A stretch of 64,000 nt of DNA from Phascolarctos cinereus (GCF_002099425.1 NW_018343982.1:13928501-13992500); one strand, 5' to 3'; counted from the stretch's first letter, positions 20,547 through 30,289 are shown. Made by a program: numbers and translations. The notes: generated by a model not told the origin, from the sequence alone.

Positions 20547-20800
20547 TCTGTGCAGCCATCACCAAGGGAAACAACACCTGTCAAGACGTACACTGGAGAT
20601 GTTCCTATAGGTGCTGCTGACCCTGACTCTACAGCTACTAAACACCGGGATAAGAATGTTCTTGCCAGCAAAGTTGGAATTTGTCAAATGGTCCAGCATC
20701 AGAAATGGATATGGTTTTATTTTTGGAAATTATATTAAAGAAGATGCATTATCAAAGACCATGGGAATGCGGACCATTAGAAGGTGTTTTACCTTTTTTT
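20547..20800 (+). pseudogene. Y-box (cold-shock domain) protein pseudogene fragment, YBX1/YBX3-like
   Basis: One frame reads DKNVLASKVG, like the (E/D)KKVLATKVLG that opens the cold-shock domain of YBX3 (YBX1 has KKVIATKV). After an indel near 20676 the next frame reads KWSSIRNGYGFIFGNYIKED, against the family's [20 protein letters not shown]. The RNA-binding RNP1-type core NGYGFI is visible. The similarity then fades (towards the HQTAIKKNNPRK region) and is cut off by an L2 tail at about 20800. It has no introns, is frameshifted and lacks the rest of the domain and the C-terminal arginine-rich region, so I read it as an old, truncated processed pseudogene. Confidence 0.7.
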
Positions 20801-20870
20801 ATATCCCCAGTACTTAGCACAATGCCCAGCACATAGTAAGCACTTAATAAAAGCTAGCTGACTGACTTGT
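20800..20870 (+). repeat. L2 3' terminus
   Basis: ATATCCCCAGTACTTAGCAC, AATGCCCAGCACATAGTAAG, CACTTAATAAAAGCTAGCTG: an L2 end that truncates the Y-box pseudogene. Confidence 0.8.
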
Positions 20871-20874
20871 TGAC

Positions 20875-21205
20875 TTACTTTCCATAGGATGTGCAGCTGA
20901 AACCCTTGTGTGTTATCTCTCCTATAAGAATGTAATTTTTTTTTTTGAGAGCAGAGACTGTCTCCACTTTTCTTAATCCAGAGTTTAACAGACTGTTTCG
21001 TGCTCTGTACATAAGAGGGACTCACCGTAATTTGATTAACCAGAAATTTGAATCTTTTACTTTGGTCAATCCAGAACAGCCAGAGTATACAGGAGCTGTT
21101 TTCCTAATTTCATTCTGCAAATGTGGGCTGAAGAATAAGATATGGGGCAAGGGGTAGGTGGTAGATCACAGATTTAGATCTGGGAGAAACTTCAGGAGTC
21201 ATCAT
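20875..21205. other. No assigned feature
   Basis: About 330 bases with no recognised repeat or exon. Confidence 0.4.
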
Positions 21206-21209
21206 AGAT

Positions 21210-21650
21210 TGGGAAAGTAGTATACTAGTCCAAGTGAGAGGTGATAACAGCCTAGACTAGGCAGGTTGTGATGAGAGTTAAGAGACACAGGGATGGAGGA
21301 GAGAGATGCTGAGGAGATGGAATTGACAGGACTTAGCACAAGCAGACTAGATATGGTTTGGGGAGGGGAAAGTGAGAGAAAAGTTCAGTATAATTCCTAC
21401 ATTATGAACCTGGGTGACTAGAAGAATGTGGTACCTTCAACAGAAGTTTAAAAAAAAGTGAAAAAGGATGGGTTCAGGGGGAAAGAGAACCACCTCTGTC
21501 AGGGAAGACGTCAAGTCTGAGATGTCTGTGGGAAATCTAGGTGGTGATAGCTGGTAGGCAGAGTTTGGGACTAGAGCTCAGGAGAGAGATGGTGGCTAGC
21601 TGGATGAGGAGATCTGGGAGTCACCTGCGTAGAGAAGCAGGGATGTATCC
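21210..21650 (+). repeat. Dispersed repeat, family not assigned (second copy)
   Basis: Landmarks: AGTCCAAGTGAGAGGTGATA, GACTAGATATGGTTTGGGGA, GAACCTGGGTGACTAGAAGA, GAGATGTCTGTGGGAAATCT, GATCTGGGAGTCACCTGCGT. Same kind of sequence as 10320-10850. No coding potential recognised. Confidence 0.55.
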
Positions 21651-21654
21651 TGGA

Positions 21655-21795
21655 TGAGTGTTGGACTTGGTTCAAATTTTGCCTCTGATAGTTCATTGGG
21701 TAAGTTATTTAACCTTTCTGAGCCTCAGTTCCTCATTTTACAAATAAGGATATTGGATTAGAAAGCCTCTAAAAACTCTTCCAGCTCAGTTCTCA
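21655..21795 (+). repeat. MIR3 SINE
   Basis: TTCAAATTTTGCCTCTGATA, GAGCCTCAGTTCCTCATTTT and CTAAAAACTCTTCCAGCTCA: core and end of a MIR3. Confidence 0.7.
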
Positions 21796-21802
21796 TTCTC
21801 AT

Positions 21803-21879
<77 letters not shown>

Positions 21880-21985
21880 TCTCTCTCTCTCTTTTTCTCT
21901 CTTCGCCTTCTGCATCCCCTCTCCATCCCTCCTCCTTTCTCTGTCCCCTCCCTATCTTTCCCTCTCTCCCTCCCCCCTCTATACA
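21796..21985. repeat. (CT)n/(TG)n pyrimidine tract
   Basis: Long CT runs at 21805-21862 and 21880-21900 with a TG run between, then a C/T-rich tail. The RERERE and SLSLSF frames here are artefacts. Confidence 0.95.
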
Positions 21986-22116
21986 TACATATATAAATAT
22001 ATATGCTGCACTGTGTTTATGTACATATGTATCGATATGCATTTGTGTATACAGGATATTAGTTTTAAAGTATTAGATACAGGTTATATTTCTGTGTGTA
22101 AACATGTATGTGCATG

Positions 22117-22362
22117 ATGTCCCAAAAGTTTTAGTGTAGATTTAAGATTTAATAATTTAATGGTTAGCTTAGTGTTTTACAATTTGGCATACCATAAGGA
22201 TAAATGAGACAGCAGTTTGAACTTCATTATCCATATGACAACAAGACAGTTACAAAATTCCTGTGTGATAGGATTTAATTAGCAAAATACTGGACTATTA
22301 CACCTAGTTTCAGACATCTGATATCTTAGTAGCTTAGAACTGCACTAAGATTTTTGGAATAC
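22117..22362. mobile_element. Mariner-like MITE with an internal repeat
   Basis: Left end ATGTCCCAAAAGTTTTAGTG and right end TGCACTAAGATTTTTGGAAT are inverted relatives of each other, like the terminal repeats of mariner MITEs. A shorter relative sits at 42541-42612. The interior (about 22188-22320) is also found on its own at 23268-23400. Confidence 0.6.
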
Positions 22363-22364
22363 CA

Positions 22365-22470
22365 TATGTATGTATGTATGTAAGTATGTATGTAGGGACA
22401 AGAGAGACAGAGGAGCAAGAGAGACAAAGGCAGAGACAGAGACAGAGAAAGACAGAGACAGAGAGAGTGA
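22365..22470. repeat. (TATG)n followed by purine-rich (GAGACA)n
   Basis: TATG units at 22365-22394, then GAGACAGAGACAGAGAAAGA-like repeats. Confidence 0.9.
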
Positions 22471-22499
22471 ACCTTACAACACACCTGTGTATTTATCTA

Positions 22500-22630
22500 T
22501 GTACATTTGGCAGGCTCTCTCTCTTTCAAGAGATCCTTCCTAATTCTCTCTACAATGCTTTTCCCCAATCCCCTGCTTTTATTTTGTACATTTCCCATAT
22601 CATCTGTGAATACTGTGTATCCCCTTAGTA
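22500..22630 (+). repeat. L2-like 3' fragment
   Basis: CTTTCAAGAGATCCTTCCTA, CCCTGCTTTTATTTTGTACA and CATCTGTGAATACTGTGTAT loosely match L2 3' sequence. Confidence 0.4.
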
Positions 22631-22637
22631 CAAGGAT

Positions 22638-22875
22638 GGATTGCTAAGTGGCCCAGTGGATAGAGCACTGGGCTTGGAATCAGGAAGACTCTTCTTTATG
22701 AGTTCAAATGCAACCTCAGACACTTACTAGCTGTATGACCCTGGGCAAGTCACTTAACCCTGTTTGCCTCACTTTCCTCATCTGTAAAATGAGCTGGAGA
22801 AGGAAATGGCAAATCACTTCAGTATTTTTGCCAAGAAAACCCCAAATAGCATCATGAAGTCAGACATAACTAAAC
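22638..22875 (+). repeat. MAR1 SINE with 11-bp target duplication
   Basis: Full MAR1: GTGGCCCAGTGGATAGAGCA head, ATGACCCTGGGCAAGTCACT core, GGAGAAGGAAATGGCAAATC tail. It is flanked by perfect copies of AGTACAAGGAT at 22627-22637 and 22876-22886, direct proof of target-primed insertion, here at the edge of a hAT element. Confidence 0.95.
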
Positions 22876-22877
22876 AG

Positions 22878-23083
22878 TACAAGGATTCTTAATCTTTTTG
22901 TGTGTGTGTGCATGTCCTGGACCCCTCTGACAGTCTAGTGAAGCCTATGTCTCTGAACAACACTTCAAAACACATAAAATATATAGGATTACAAAGGAAA
23001 CTAATTATACTGAAATTGGTTATTAAAATATTGTAAAATATAAAAATGTTTTAAGTTCACAAACTGCAGGTTAAGAATCCCAT
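22878..23083. mobile_element. hAT-type MITE (MER58-like)
   Basis: Starts AAGGATTCTTAATCTTTTTG and ends CAGGTTAAGAATCCC, inverted termini. The interior has GGACCCCTCTGACAGTCTAG and GGATTACAAAGGAAACTAAT. Relatives are at 34555-34735 and 61139-61345. Confidence 0.75.
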
Positions 23084-23087
23084 ACCC

Positions 23088-23195
23088 TAGAAGAATGTAA
23101 GCTCTCTGTCTCACTATTATATTTGTGGTTCTAGCATGTAAGATAGTCCCTGGCACATAGTAGGTGCTTAGTAACAGTTCATTGAACTGAGCCAA
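23088..23195 (+). repeat. L2 3' terminus
   Basis: GAATGTAAGCTCTCTGTCTC, AGTCCCTGGCACATAGTAGG, TGCTTAGTAACAGTTCATTG. Confidence 0.8.
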
Positions 23196-23264
23196 GCTGA
23201 ACCATTCTGAGGATGTACCCAGGAAGCAAAGGCCGCACTTTCAGTTCTCCCTCTGAGGTTTTTA

Positions 23265-23410
23265 TTGTCTAACACACCATAAGAAGAAATGAGATGGCAG
23301 TTTGAGCTTTATCACCCATATCACAACCAGATATGACAGCAGTCCTCTATGATGGGATTTGATTAGCAAACTACTGGATTATCACATCTAGTTACAGATC
23401 CCATTATGAC
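23265..23410. repeat. Second copy of the 130-bp repeat found at 22188
   Basis: ACACACCATAAGAAGAAATG, AGATGGCAGTTTGAGCTTTA, GATTTGATTAGCAAACTACT and ATCACATCTAGTTACAGATC align in order with 22188-22320. The mariner-like termini present around the first copy are not visible here. Confidence 0.7.
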
Positions 23411-23670
23411 CCAATGTTGTATTTTGTTTCACATTTGAGCAGCTTCCTCAGTAGTAAACTACCTGTTTGCCAAAAGAAGGACATCCATCCAAATATATGG
23501 AATAAATGTACTGATTTGAAGACACAGACCCAAATGATCTCAAAGAGTTTTCTTTTTTTAATTACTTGGGCAACTTTGAAAAGTTCTTTCTAATATTTCC
23601 ATGGCTGGTACTAGGTACAGTAATAGCTCTTGGTATTTTTTTTAAGATACCATAGTCAACCATATTTTTG
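23411..23670. other. No assigned feature
   Basis: About 260 bases of AT-rich DNA with no recognised repeat. Confidence 0.4.
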
Positions 23671-23674
23671 TGAT

Positions 23675-23716
23675 TCATTCACTCATTCAACATTTATTAA
23701 CACCTACTATGTACAA
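23675..23716 (-). repeat. L2 end, left piece split by MAR1
   Basis: ATTCACTCATTCAACATTTA and ACACCTACTATGTACAA are the reversed L2 tail; it resumes at 23958. Confidence 0.8.
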
Positions 23717-23957
23717 GGGCAGCTAGGTGGGGCAGTGGATAGAATGCTGGGCCTGGAGTCAGGAAGACCCGAGTTTAAATCTAGCCTCAGACACTTACTA
23801 GCTGTATGAGCCTGGGCAACTCACTTAATCCTGTTCGCTTCACTTTCCTCATCTGTAAAATAAGCGGGAGAAGGAAATGGCAAACCACTCCAGTATCTTT
23901 GCCAAGAAAACACAAAAAGGGGTGACAAAGAGTCATATATGACTGAAATATAACAAC
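23717..23957 (+). repeat. MAR1 SINE, near full length
   Basis: GGGCAGCTAGGTGGGGCAGT head, GCCTCAGACACTTACTAGCT core, GGAGAAGGAAATGGCAAACC tail. It splits a reversed L2 end: ...TATGTACAA | MAR1 | TGTGCAAGGCACTGAC. Confidence 0.95.
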
Positions 23958-24070
23958 TGTGTGCAAGGCACTGACTGTGCTTACAAAGGAGAATCAGTCT
24001 TTGTCCTTAAGCAATTTATGGTCTAGTAAGGTGATTGTGCAAATAAATATAAAATAAAATAGAATATAGA
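23958..24070 (-). repeat. L2 end, right piece
   Basis: TGTGCAAGGCACTGACTGTG, CTTAAGCAATTTATGGTCTA: continuation of the reversed L2 split by MAR1. Confidence 0.75.
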
Positions 24071-24074
24071 TTCT

Positions 24075-24500
24075 TCTACTTAGGTCTAGAGAGTATAGCT
24101 CTCATTAAAGTGGCTTTCTCAGCTTCAGTATCATCACACTACTGAGTTCTATCAAGCTTGCAGGTCACTAAAACTTTTCCAGATCTCTTTTGTTTTTCCA
24201 TTCAAAGCTTCTGCCTTGCCACTCAACTTGTGAAATTTTGGACTTACTTCAAAAATCAGCTGAGTTGTTGGTACTCCAAATTGAAGACCTTTGTCCAATG
24301 ACCAACAAGTATACTTATTACCGGAAGAATGGAATTGTATCAGCCTTGACATTCTCAGCATCAAGGAAGGAAGTTACAGTGAAATGGATGGATAACTGAC
24401 AAGTTATATTGGGCTGGAGAAGTAAATAATGACATTGACTTTCGTTGGTTTTGAACATGCAGCCTAAGGCAACCAAAAAAATATCATTTCATTAGACATT
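24075..24500. other. No assigned feature
   Basis: Overlapping frames of about 70 codons on both strands (24152-24399) show no domain. No recognised repeat or splice-flanked exon. Confidence 0.4.
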
Positions 24501-24519
24501 TGACTATCTCACACTGTAG

Positions 24520-25990
24520 GGCTCATGGTAATTATATTCAAAAAAGGCTGCCGAGAAAATCGTCTAAGTACCAACATCTACTACAGAGCATTAAAAAAAG
24601 ATAAACTATATGAAGAACTCAATAAAATCTTCCAAATTGAGAAGTTTAAACAAGGTATAAATAAGCAATTGACAAAAATACATTTTGAAAATAGGATTCT
24701 GGGCTAAGGTGTGAGAGAGGTCCAAAATTCGTCAATGACTACACAGAAGCGTCACACCCAGAGCTCATGAATCAGAATACTCTGGACACAGCAAATATCA
24801 AATAACATCATGAAAAATGAAGTTAATTTTAATAGATAGGTGGCATAAACTAGGTTTAAATCAATATCTCACACGATATATCCAGATAACCTCTAAATGG
24901 ATATATGACTTAGACATAAAGGGGAAATCATAAGTAAATTAGAAGCACAAGGAAGATACCATCTTTCAGATCTATGGATAGGGGAAAAATTCATGATAAA
25001 TAGAGAATAGAGAGGATCACAGAAAATAAAAGAGATAACTTTGCGTTTTCAAAATTTAAAAGTTATCCACCATCAAAACCAACAAAGCTAAAATTAGGGA
25101 AACAGTTAATTGGAAAAGAATCTTTGCAACATGCTCCTCTGATGAAGGTATCATTTTCAAGAAAAATAACAGATTCAAATTTATAAGAATATGACTCATT
25201 CCTCAATTGATAAATGGTCTATATATGAACAGGCAGCTTTCTGAGAAAGAAAGAAATTAAAGCTATAAATATCCATGAGAAAAAATGCCCCAAATCACAA
25301 ATAATTTAGAGAAATTTAATTTGAATTAAACTGAGGTTCCACTATCAAATTGACTGAGTTGACAAAAAGGGGAAATGACAAATGCTGGAGGAGCTGTGGG
25401 AAAGTGGATACATTAATACACTGTGGGTGGTGTTATGAATTGGTCTAGACATTCTGGAAAGTTATTTGAAATTATGCACCAAAAGTTACTAAACAGTGAA
25501 TACCCTTTGGACCCAGTGATAGGCCTAAACTACAAAGAGATCAAAGAAGGAGGAAAATGGCCCATAGCAGTTCTTTTTGTGGTAGTAAAAAAACATGGAA
25601 ACTAAAGATGCCCACCAGTGTGGGGAATTGTTGAACAAATTATGATATATGATTGTAATGTAATACCCCTGTGTTTTAATAAATGAAGAAGATTATTTCA
25701 GAGAAACTTCAGATGATTTGTGTAAACTAATGCAGAAAGAAATAAAAACTAGAGCAATTTATATGATAACAATAACAGTGTAAAAACAAGTAATCTTGAA
25801 AGATTTTCAAACTCTAAACCAAGACAATTACTATCCACAATTCCTCAGGGCCCATGATGAAACATGCTACCCACCTCCTAACAGGTGATAGACTCTGGGT
25901 GTAGACTGAGACATATATTTTTTGACCTGGCCAATGCAGAAATTTGTTTTACTTGAATGTGTTTATTTCTTACAATGTTTTAGGTTTTAC
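24520..25990 (+). repeat. L1 LINE 3' end, marsupial type (dead)
   Basis: Covers the last part of ORF2 and the 3' UTR: AAACAGTTAATTGGAAAAGA, AACATGCTCCTCTGATGAAG, TGGAGGAGCTGTGGGAAAGT, TATGATATATGATTGTAATG, ACTAATGCAGAAAGAAATAA, ATGAAACATGCTACCCACCT, GTAGACTGAGACATATATTT. Many stops; no frame beyond about 60 codons. The first 70 bases read IFKKGCRE, more like an RTE-clade LINE, so a second element may be fused at the left edge. Confidence 0.75.
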
Positions 25991-25994
25991 GTGT

Positions 25995-26110
25995 ATATGT
26001 ATGTATGTGTGAATATTTGTACATACATATTTATATTTATATATATTTTATATATTTATATATGTATGTACACACACATACATATGTATATGTATATAGA
26101 TGTTTCAAGA
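25995..26110. repeat. TATG/TATA-rich simple repeat
   Basis: Degenerate TATATG and ACATAC units directly after the L1 tail. Confidence 0.9.
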
Positions 26111-26139
26111 GAAGTGAAAAAATAGATTTTTGTTAACTT

Positions 26140-26700
26140 AAAAAAATTAATTACGTTAAAAAAAGATAACAAATGAGTTGTTCATGATGTGGGAGTCCTT
26201 CAATCAGCTGCCTATGTCCAGTCAGACCACTGATCTGTTAAAGCAAATAAAAAATTAATGCAAAGCCAGAAGAATGAAGAAAAATTAGAAAAATATATGG
26301 CATGCCATTAAAACGACACCAATGACTTATTTAAATAAGTTATTGATGCTGAAAATCAGAGGTGGATGAAAGAAAAGACATTGACAAAAATTACAACGAT
26401 TTCATACAAGATCAGCTGCCATAATGAAGCAAGTCTCCAAACCATCATGTTCAGCAAACACTTGATTTATTTGCCAAGTAGAAAATTATGGCAGTCAAGG
26501 GCAACACAAATATGTAACATAAACTTCTTTGTAAAATTTTATGGAGAAGTGATTATGAGCCTCCTAAAAGAGAAAGTAACAGTTTGAAGAAAGTTCAGCA
26601 AGAGACCCAAGTAAGCAAAGCCATCCTGAGGACATGTAAGGGTGTAATTGGAAGAAGAACAGCTAACAGATGAAAGGTAGAGAAGATCTGCAAATATTTT
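26140..26700. other. Unassigned, LINE-like but not identified
   Basis: A-rich sequence (TCAGACCACTGATCTGTTAA, CATACAAGATCAGCTGCCAT, AGAGACCCAAGTAAGCAAAG) that looks like diverged LINE coding DNA. I cannot place it in a family. A 73-codon frame at 26366 has no recognisable domain. Confidence 0.4.
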
Positions 26701-26704
26701 ATAG

Positions 26705-27185
26705 CATTCTTTTCTCCATCAAAGACAGTGGAGTTTTTCATCCCTCTTTGAACCTCCCATGGCTTTGTCTCCCCTCACCTCTCAGCTGAAAACTTCGCCT
26801 CATATTTTACATAAAAAATGAGGCCTCTGCTGTGTGGCCTTACACCTCCACCTGCTCAAGAGATCCCATTCCCAACCTGTCTCTTCCAATTGAATACTCC
26901 CTCTGTCACCCCCACTCTGTCACTTATTTTCAATCTCTCCCTGTCTACTGGCATATTTCCTACTGCCTATAAACATCCATGTCTCCTTCATCCTGAAAAA
27001 AACCCTCGCTTGATCCTCCTTCCATCCCCATTACCATCCTACAGTGTATCCTTTTTGCCCTTTGTGACTAAATCCTCAAAAAAATTTATTGAGAATAGGT
27101 GCCTCTACTTTCTCTCCTCTCTCTCTTCTTAACCCCTTACAATATAGCTTCTAACCTTACCATTCCGCTGAAACATCTCTCTCCA
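26705..27185 (+). repeat. L2 LINE, ORF2 upstream part
   Basis: Codes for the stretch before the L2 reverse-transcriptase core: the 104-codon frame at 26818-27132 contains LSTGIFPTAYK, like the family's (S)STGIFPxxWK, followed by remnants of the N-Y-R-P region. A MIR3/MIR insertion separates it from the rest at 27186. Confidence 0.8.
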
Positions 27186-27400
27186 AAGATACAATATACC
27201 TCATTTGATCCTCAGAACAACTCTGGGAGGTGGGTGCTATCATTATTCCCATGTTATGGATGAAAAAACTGAGACAAACAGAGGTTAACTGATTTGCCCA
27301 AGGTCACACAGTCAGTAAGTGCCTAAGGTTGCATCTGAACTCAGGTCTTCCTGATTCTAGGCTCAGTGCTCTAGCTTCTGCACCACATAGCTACCTACAA
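27186..27400 (-). repeat. MIR SINE inserted in L2
   Basis: CCTCATTTGATCCTCAGAAC, AAACTGAGACAAACAGAGGT, TTGCCCAAGGTCACACAGTC, CAGTGCTCTAGCTTCTGCAC: reversed MIR. L2 coding similarity stops before and resumes after it. The borders carry ACAATATACCT and CTACCTACAAT, compatible with a decayed target duplication. Confidence 0.85.
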
Positions 27401-28790
27401 TCTCTTAGTTGCCAAATCCAGTGGCCTTTTCTCAATCCTCATTCTCTTTGACCTCTCTTCTGCCTTTGACACTATTGATCACTCTCTTCTTGATACTTTC
27501 TTCTCTCTAGGTTTTTGGGTCCTTATTCTCCTCTTACATCTCTGACCATTCCTTCTCTATTTCCTTTTCTGGCTCCTCATACAGATCATACCCTCTCAAC
27601 CACAGGAGTCCTTTAGGATTCTATCTTGAGCCCTCTTCTCTTCTCCACCTATACTACTTCACTTGGTGATCTGATTGGTTCTCATGGATTTAATTACCAT
27701 CTCCATGCTGATGATTTCCAAATCTACCAATCCTGCCCCAATCTCTCTGCTGACCTCTACTCTCACATCTTCAAATGCCTTTCAGACATCTTGAACTGGA
27801 TGTCCAGTAGACATGCTAAACTCGATACATCCAAAACTGAACTCATTATCTTTCCCCCTAAACCCTTCGATCCTCTTATCTTCCCTATTACTGTAGAAGG
27901 AAACACCATCCTTCCAATCCCTCAGGCTGCAGCCTAGGAGTCATCCTGGACTCCTCACTATCTCTCACTCCATATCCAAGCTATTACCCAAGGTCTGTTG
28001 ATTTCATCTTTGCAACATCTCTTACATATGCTCCCTTCTCTCCTTGCACCCCGCTAGTGCAGCCCTCATGCCTTATTTATTGGAATGGTCTGCTTGGGGT
28101 GGGGGGAGATGGTCAGCCTGCCTCAAGTCTCTCCCCACTAAAATTCATCCTCCATTCAACCACTAATGTGATTTTCCTAAAGCATAGGTCCAACTATGCC
28201 ACCCTCCTATTCAATAAATTTCAGCTACTTCATATCGCCACCAGTAGCAATACAAAATGCTCTGTTCAGCATTCAAAGCCCTTCATAACATAGCCCTCTC
28301 CTACTTTTTCAGTCTTTTTACATGTACCCTGACATGTACTCTTTGATGAACCAGTGACACTGGCCTTCTGGTTGTTCCACAAACAAGACACTCCATCTCC
28401 TGAATCTGGGAATTTTCTCTGGCTGCCCCCTATGCCTGCTATATTTTTCCCTCCCCATCTCTGCCTATTGGCTTCCCTGGCTTCCTTCAGTCCCAACTAA
28501 AATCCCATCTTTTACAAAAAAGACTTTCCCAATACCTCTTAATTCTAGTGCCTTCCCTCTGTTATTTATTTCCTATTTATTCTGTATGTAGTTTGCTTTG
28601 TATACATTTGTTTGTATGTTGTGTGTCTCTCTCCCCGATCCCTGCCCCAGACATTAAATGGTAAGCTCCTGGAGGGCAAGCACCACCTTTGCCTCTTCTT
28701 GTATCCTTAGTACTTAACACAGTGCCTAGCACACAGTAGGTACTAAATAAATGTTTACGTATTGATTGATTAAAGTTTCATGTAACAAGT
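27401..28790 (+). repeat. L2 LINE: reverse transcriptase and 3' UTR
   Basis: After CTCTTCTGCCTTTGACACTA (family SAFDTxDHSLL) the 103-codon frame at 27626-27937 reads [15 protein letters not shown] and then [10 protein letters not shown], the YADD-type catalytic motif of L2 reverse transcriptase with His for Tyr at 27704-27715. The 3' UTR follows (CCTTCCCTCTGTTATTTATT, GTAAGCTCCTGGAGGGCAAG, GCACACAGTAGGTACTAAAT) and ends in TTGATTGATT units. With 26705-27185 it is the longest L2 in the window, about 1.9 kb without the MIR, and dead. Confidence 0.9.
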
Positions 28791-28924
28791 CATATTTGGC
28801 TGATCTTTGAAGGATGAATAAAACTTCAACAAGCAGTGGCTGGGGCCTGGATGTACCAAGTACAAGAAACAGCTCAAGAAAAGGCCCAGAGACATTCTGC
28901 TTCAAGACTTTGCTTCAAGTGTAC

Positions 28925-29055
28925 TTCTTAATACAATTTAACAAGCTTTCGTAAGTACCTATCACATATAGAACAAGGAGTGACACACTGGCTGCAGAGA
29001 TAGGAAGACTGCAAAAGACATGGCTCTGGCCCTCAAGGTGTTTGCATTCTTAATT
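28925..29055 (-). repeat. L2 3' end (reversed)
   Basis: AATTTAACAAGCTTTCGTAA, GTACCTATCACATATAGAAC, CCCTCAAGGTGTTTGCATTC. Confidence 0.65.
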
Positions 29056-29059
29056 TCTC

Positions 29060-29490
29060 AAAATGTGTTTTTGTGAAGTGGATTAGTCTTACAGTAGATG
29101 TACAGGAAGCATATAAGGTATAAAGCAGCCAACAGAGAACCAGAAAAATATACACAATGACTACAAGAATGCAAATGAAATCAGCTCCAAAGGACAGCAG
29201 GATTTAGAGCAAATATCACCAATGTTTACTCCAGATAGCTGATGTGGATACAGCTTCCTTCCCCTCAATCAATATAAAGGTGGCGGTTACAGGAGAGGAA
29301 TACTCATACACACACTCAGTCAGGGTTTTACTTAACTTATACCTCTTTTAAAAAAAATAAGGAAGATAATATGTGTGGGGGAAGTATTGGTAAGCAATTA
29401 ATTTTTCTTAATGTGTCAATAAATATATATTTAAAATATATATTTTATGATATATTAGATATATTATATATGTATAATATATATATATAT
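29060..29490. other. No assigned feature; AT-rich end
   Basis: No recognised repeat up to about 29400; 29410-29490 is an ATATATA-rich run that borders an L2 piece. Confidence 0.45.
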
Positions 29491-29491
29491 A

Positions 29492-29605
29492 TTTCATCTT
29501 TGCAACATGTCTTGCATAAGCCCCCTTCTTTCCTCGCACATTGCCACCCCTCTAGTGCAGACCCTCATGCCTTATTTATTGCAATAGCCTACTTGGCTAT
29601 TATAA
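29492..29605 (+). repeat. L2 LINE fragment
   Basis: ATTTCATCTTTGCAACATGT, TAGTGCAGACCCTCATGCCT, TTATTGCAATAGCCTACTTG match the same L2 segment as 28000-28090. Confidence 0.8.
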
Positions 29606-29754
29606 TAATAGAATATGTCATAATTGAAATGTATACATATATGCATATATAATCTTTAGAGAAATAATATAAATCAGAGCCACTGTCCTAAGCCTTGAAA
29701 GAAATGAAGTTAGACTCGGACTCCCTGTCTCCACCAGGCTTTTCTGTTTTTAAT

Positions 29755-29975
29755 CCATTGTTCCTGGGGCTCAGCTGTCTTGATTAGTGAGTGGCTGAAT
29801 GCAAACTCAGCTAGTTCATTGGATCCAGCAAGCCCTAGCTCAGACCATGATTGACTTCCTATGTGGCCAGCATACTAATTCTCCATCCTCCAATTTCCAC
29901 CTCTTGCTCTGGAAAGGATGTGTCAGTGTATTGCCCTATGGATCAAATTACTATTCCTGTGACACCTCAGATGAA
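29755..29975 (+). repeat. Unclassified dispersed repeat, copy 1
   Basis: GGGGCTCAGCTGTCTTGATT, AAACTCAGCTAGTTCATTGG, AGCTCAGACCATGATTGACT and CTATGGATCAAATTACTATT recur in the same order at 62125-62400. Family unknown to me. Confidence 0.6.
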
Positions 29976-29989
29976 AACTCTTTTCACGT

Positions 29990-30105
29990 ATACATATGCA
30001 TGTGTGTATATACATGTGTGTGTTTACGCATATATGCATGCATATGCACATACATATATACAGTATATACACATATATACAGTATATATACACACATACC
30101 TGCTT
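29990..30105. repeat. TATG/CATA-rich simple repeat
   Basis: TATACATGTGTGTG- and ATATACAGTATATACACA-type units. Confidence 0.9.
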
Positions 30106-30289
30106 AACACTTTTTCATTCGTTCATTTCTTCACTCATTCATTCATTTACCTCCAATATACTACTGTCAAAATAATTTTTTTCTAATGCACAAATCTGTC
30201 CACGTCAAACTAGTTAGTGCTTCCTACCTCTAGGGAAAAAAAGGTAAACTCTTTATTATGGCATTTTAAAGTCCTCCATGATCTAGTTT

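Noticed and set aside
19914-20671. 106- and 110-codon minus-strand frames
   Set aside because: They lie opposite the repeated units and the Y-box pseudogene, whose homology is on the plus strand.
21758-22117. Arg/Glu-alternating and Leu/Ser-rich frames
   Set aside because: Translation of the (CT)n/(GA)n tract.
29990-30186. 102- and 111-codon overlapping frames
   Set aside because: Built largely from TATG/CATA simple repeats and an unclassified dispersed repeat.
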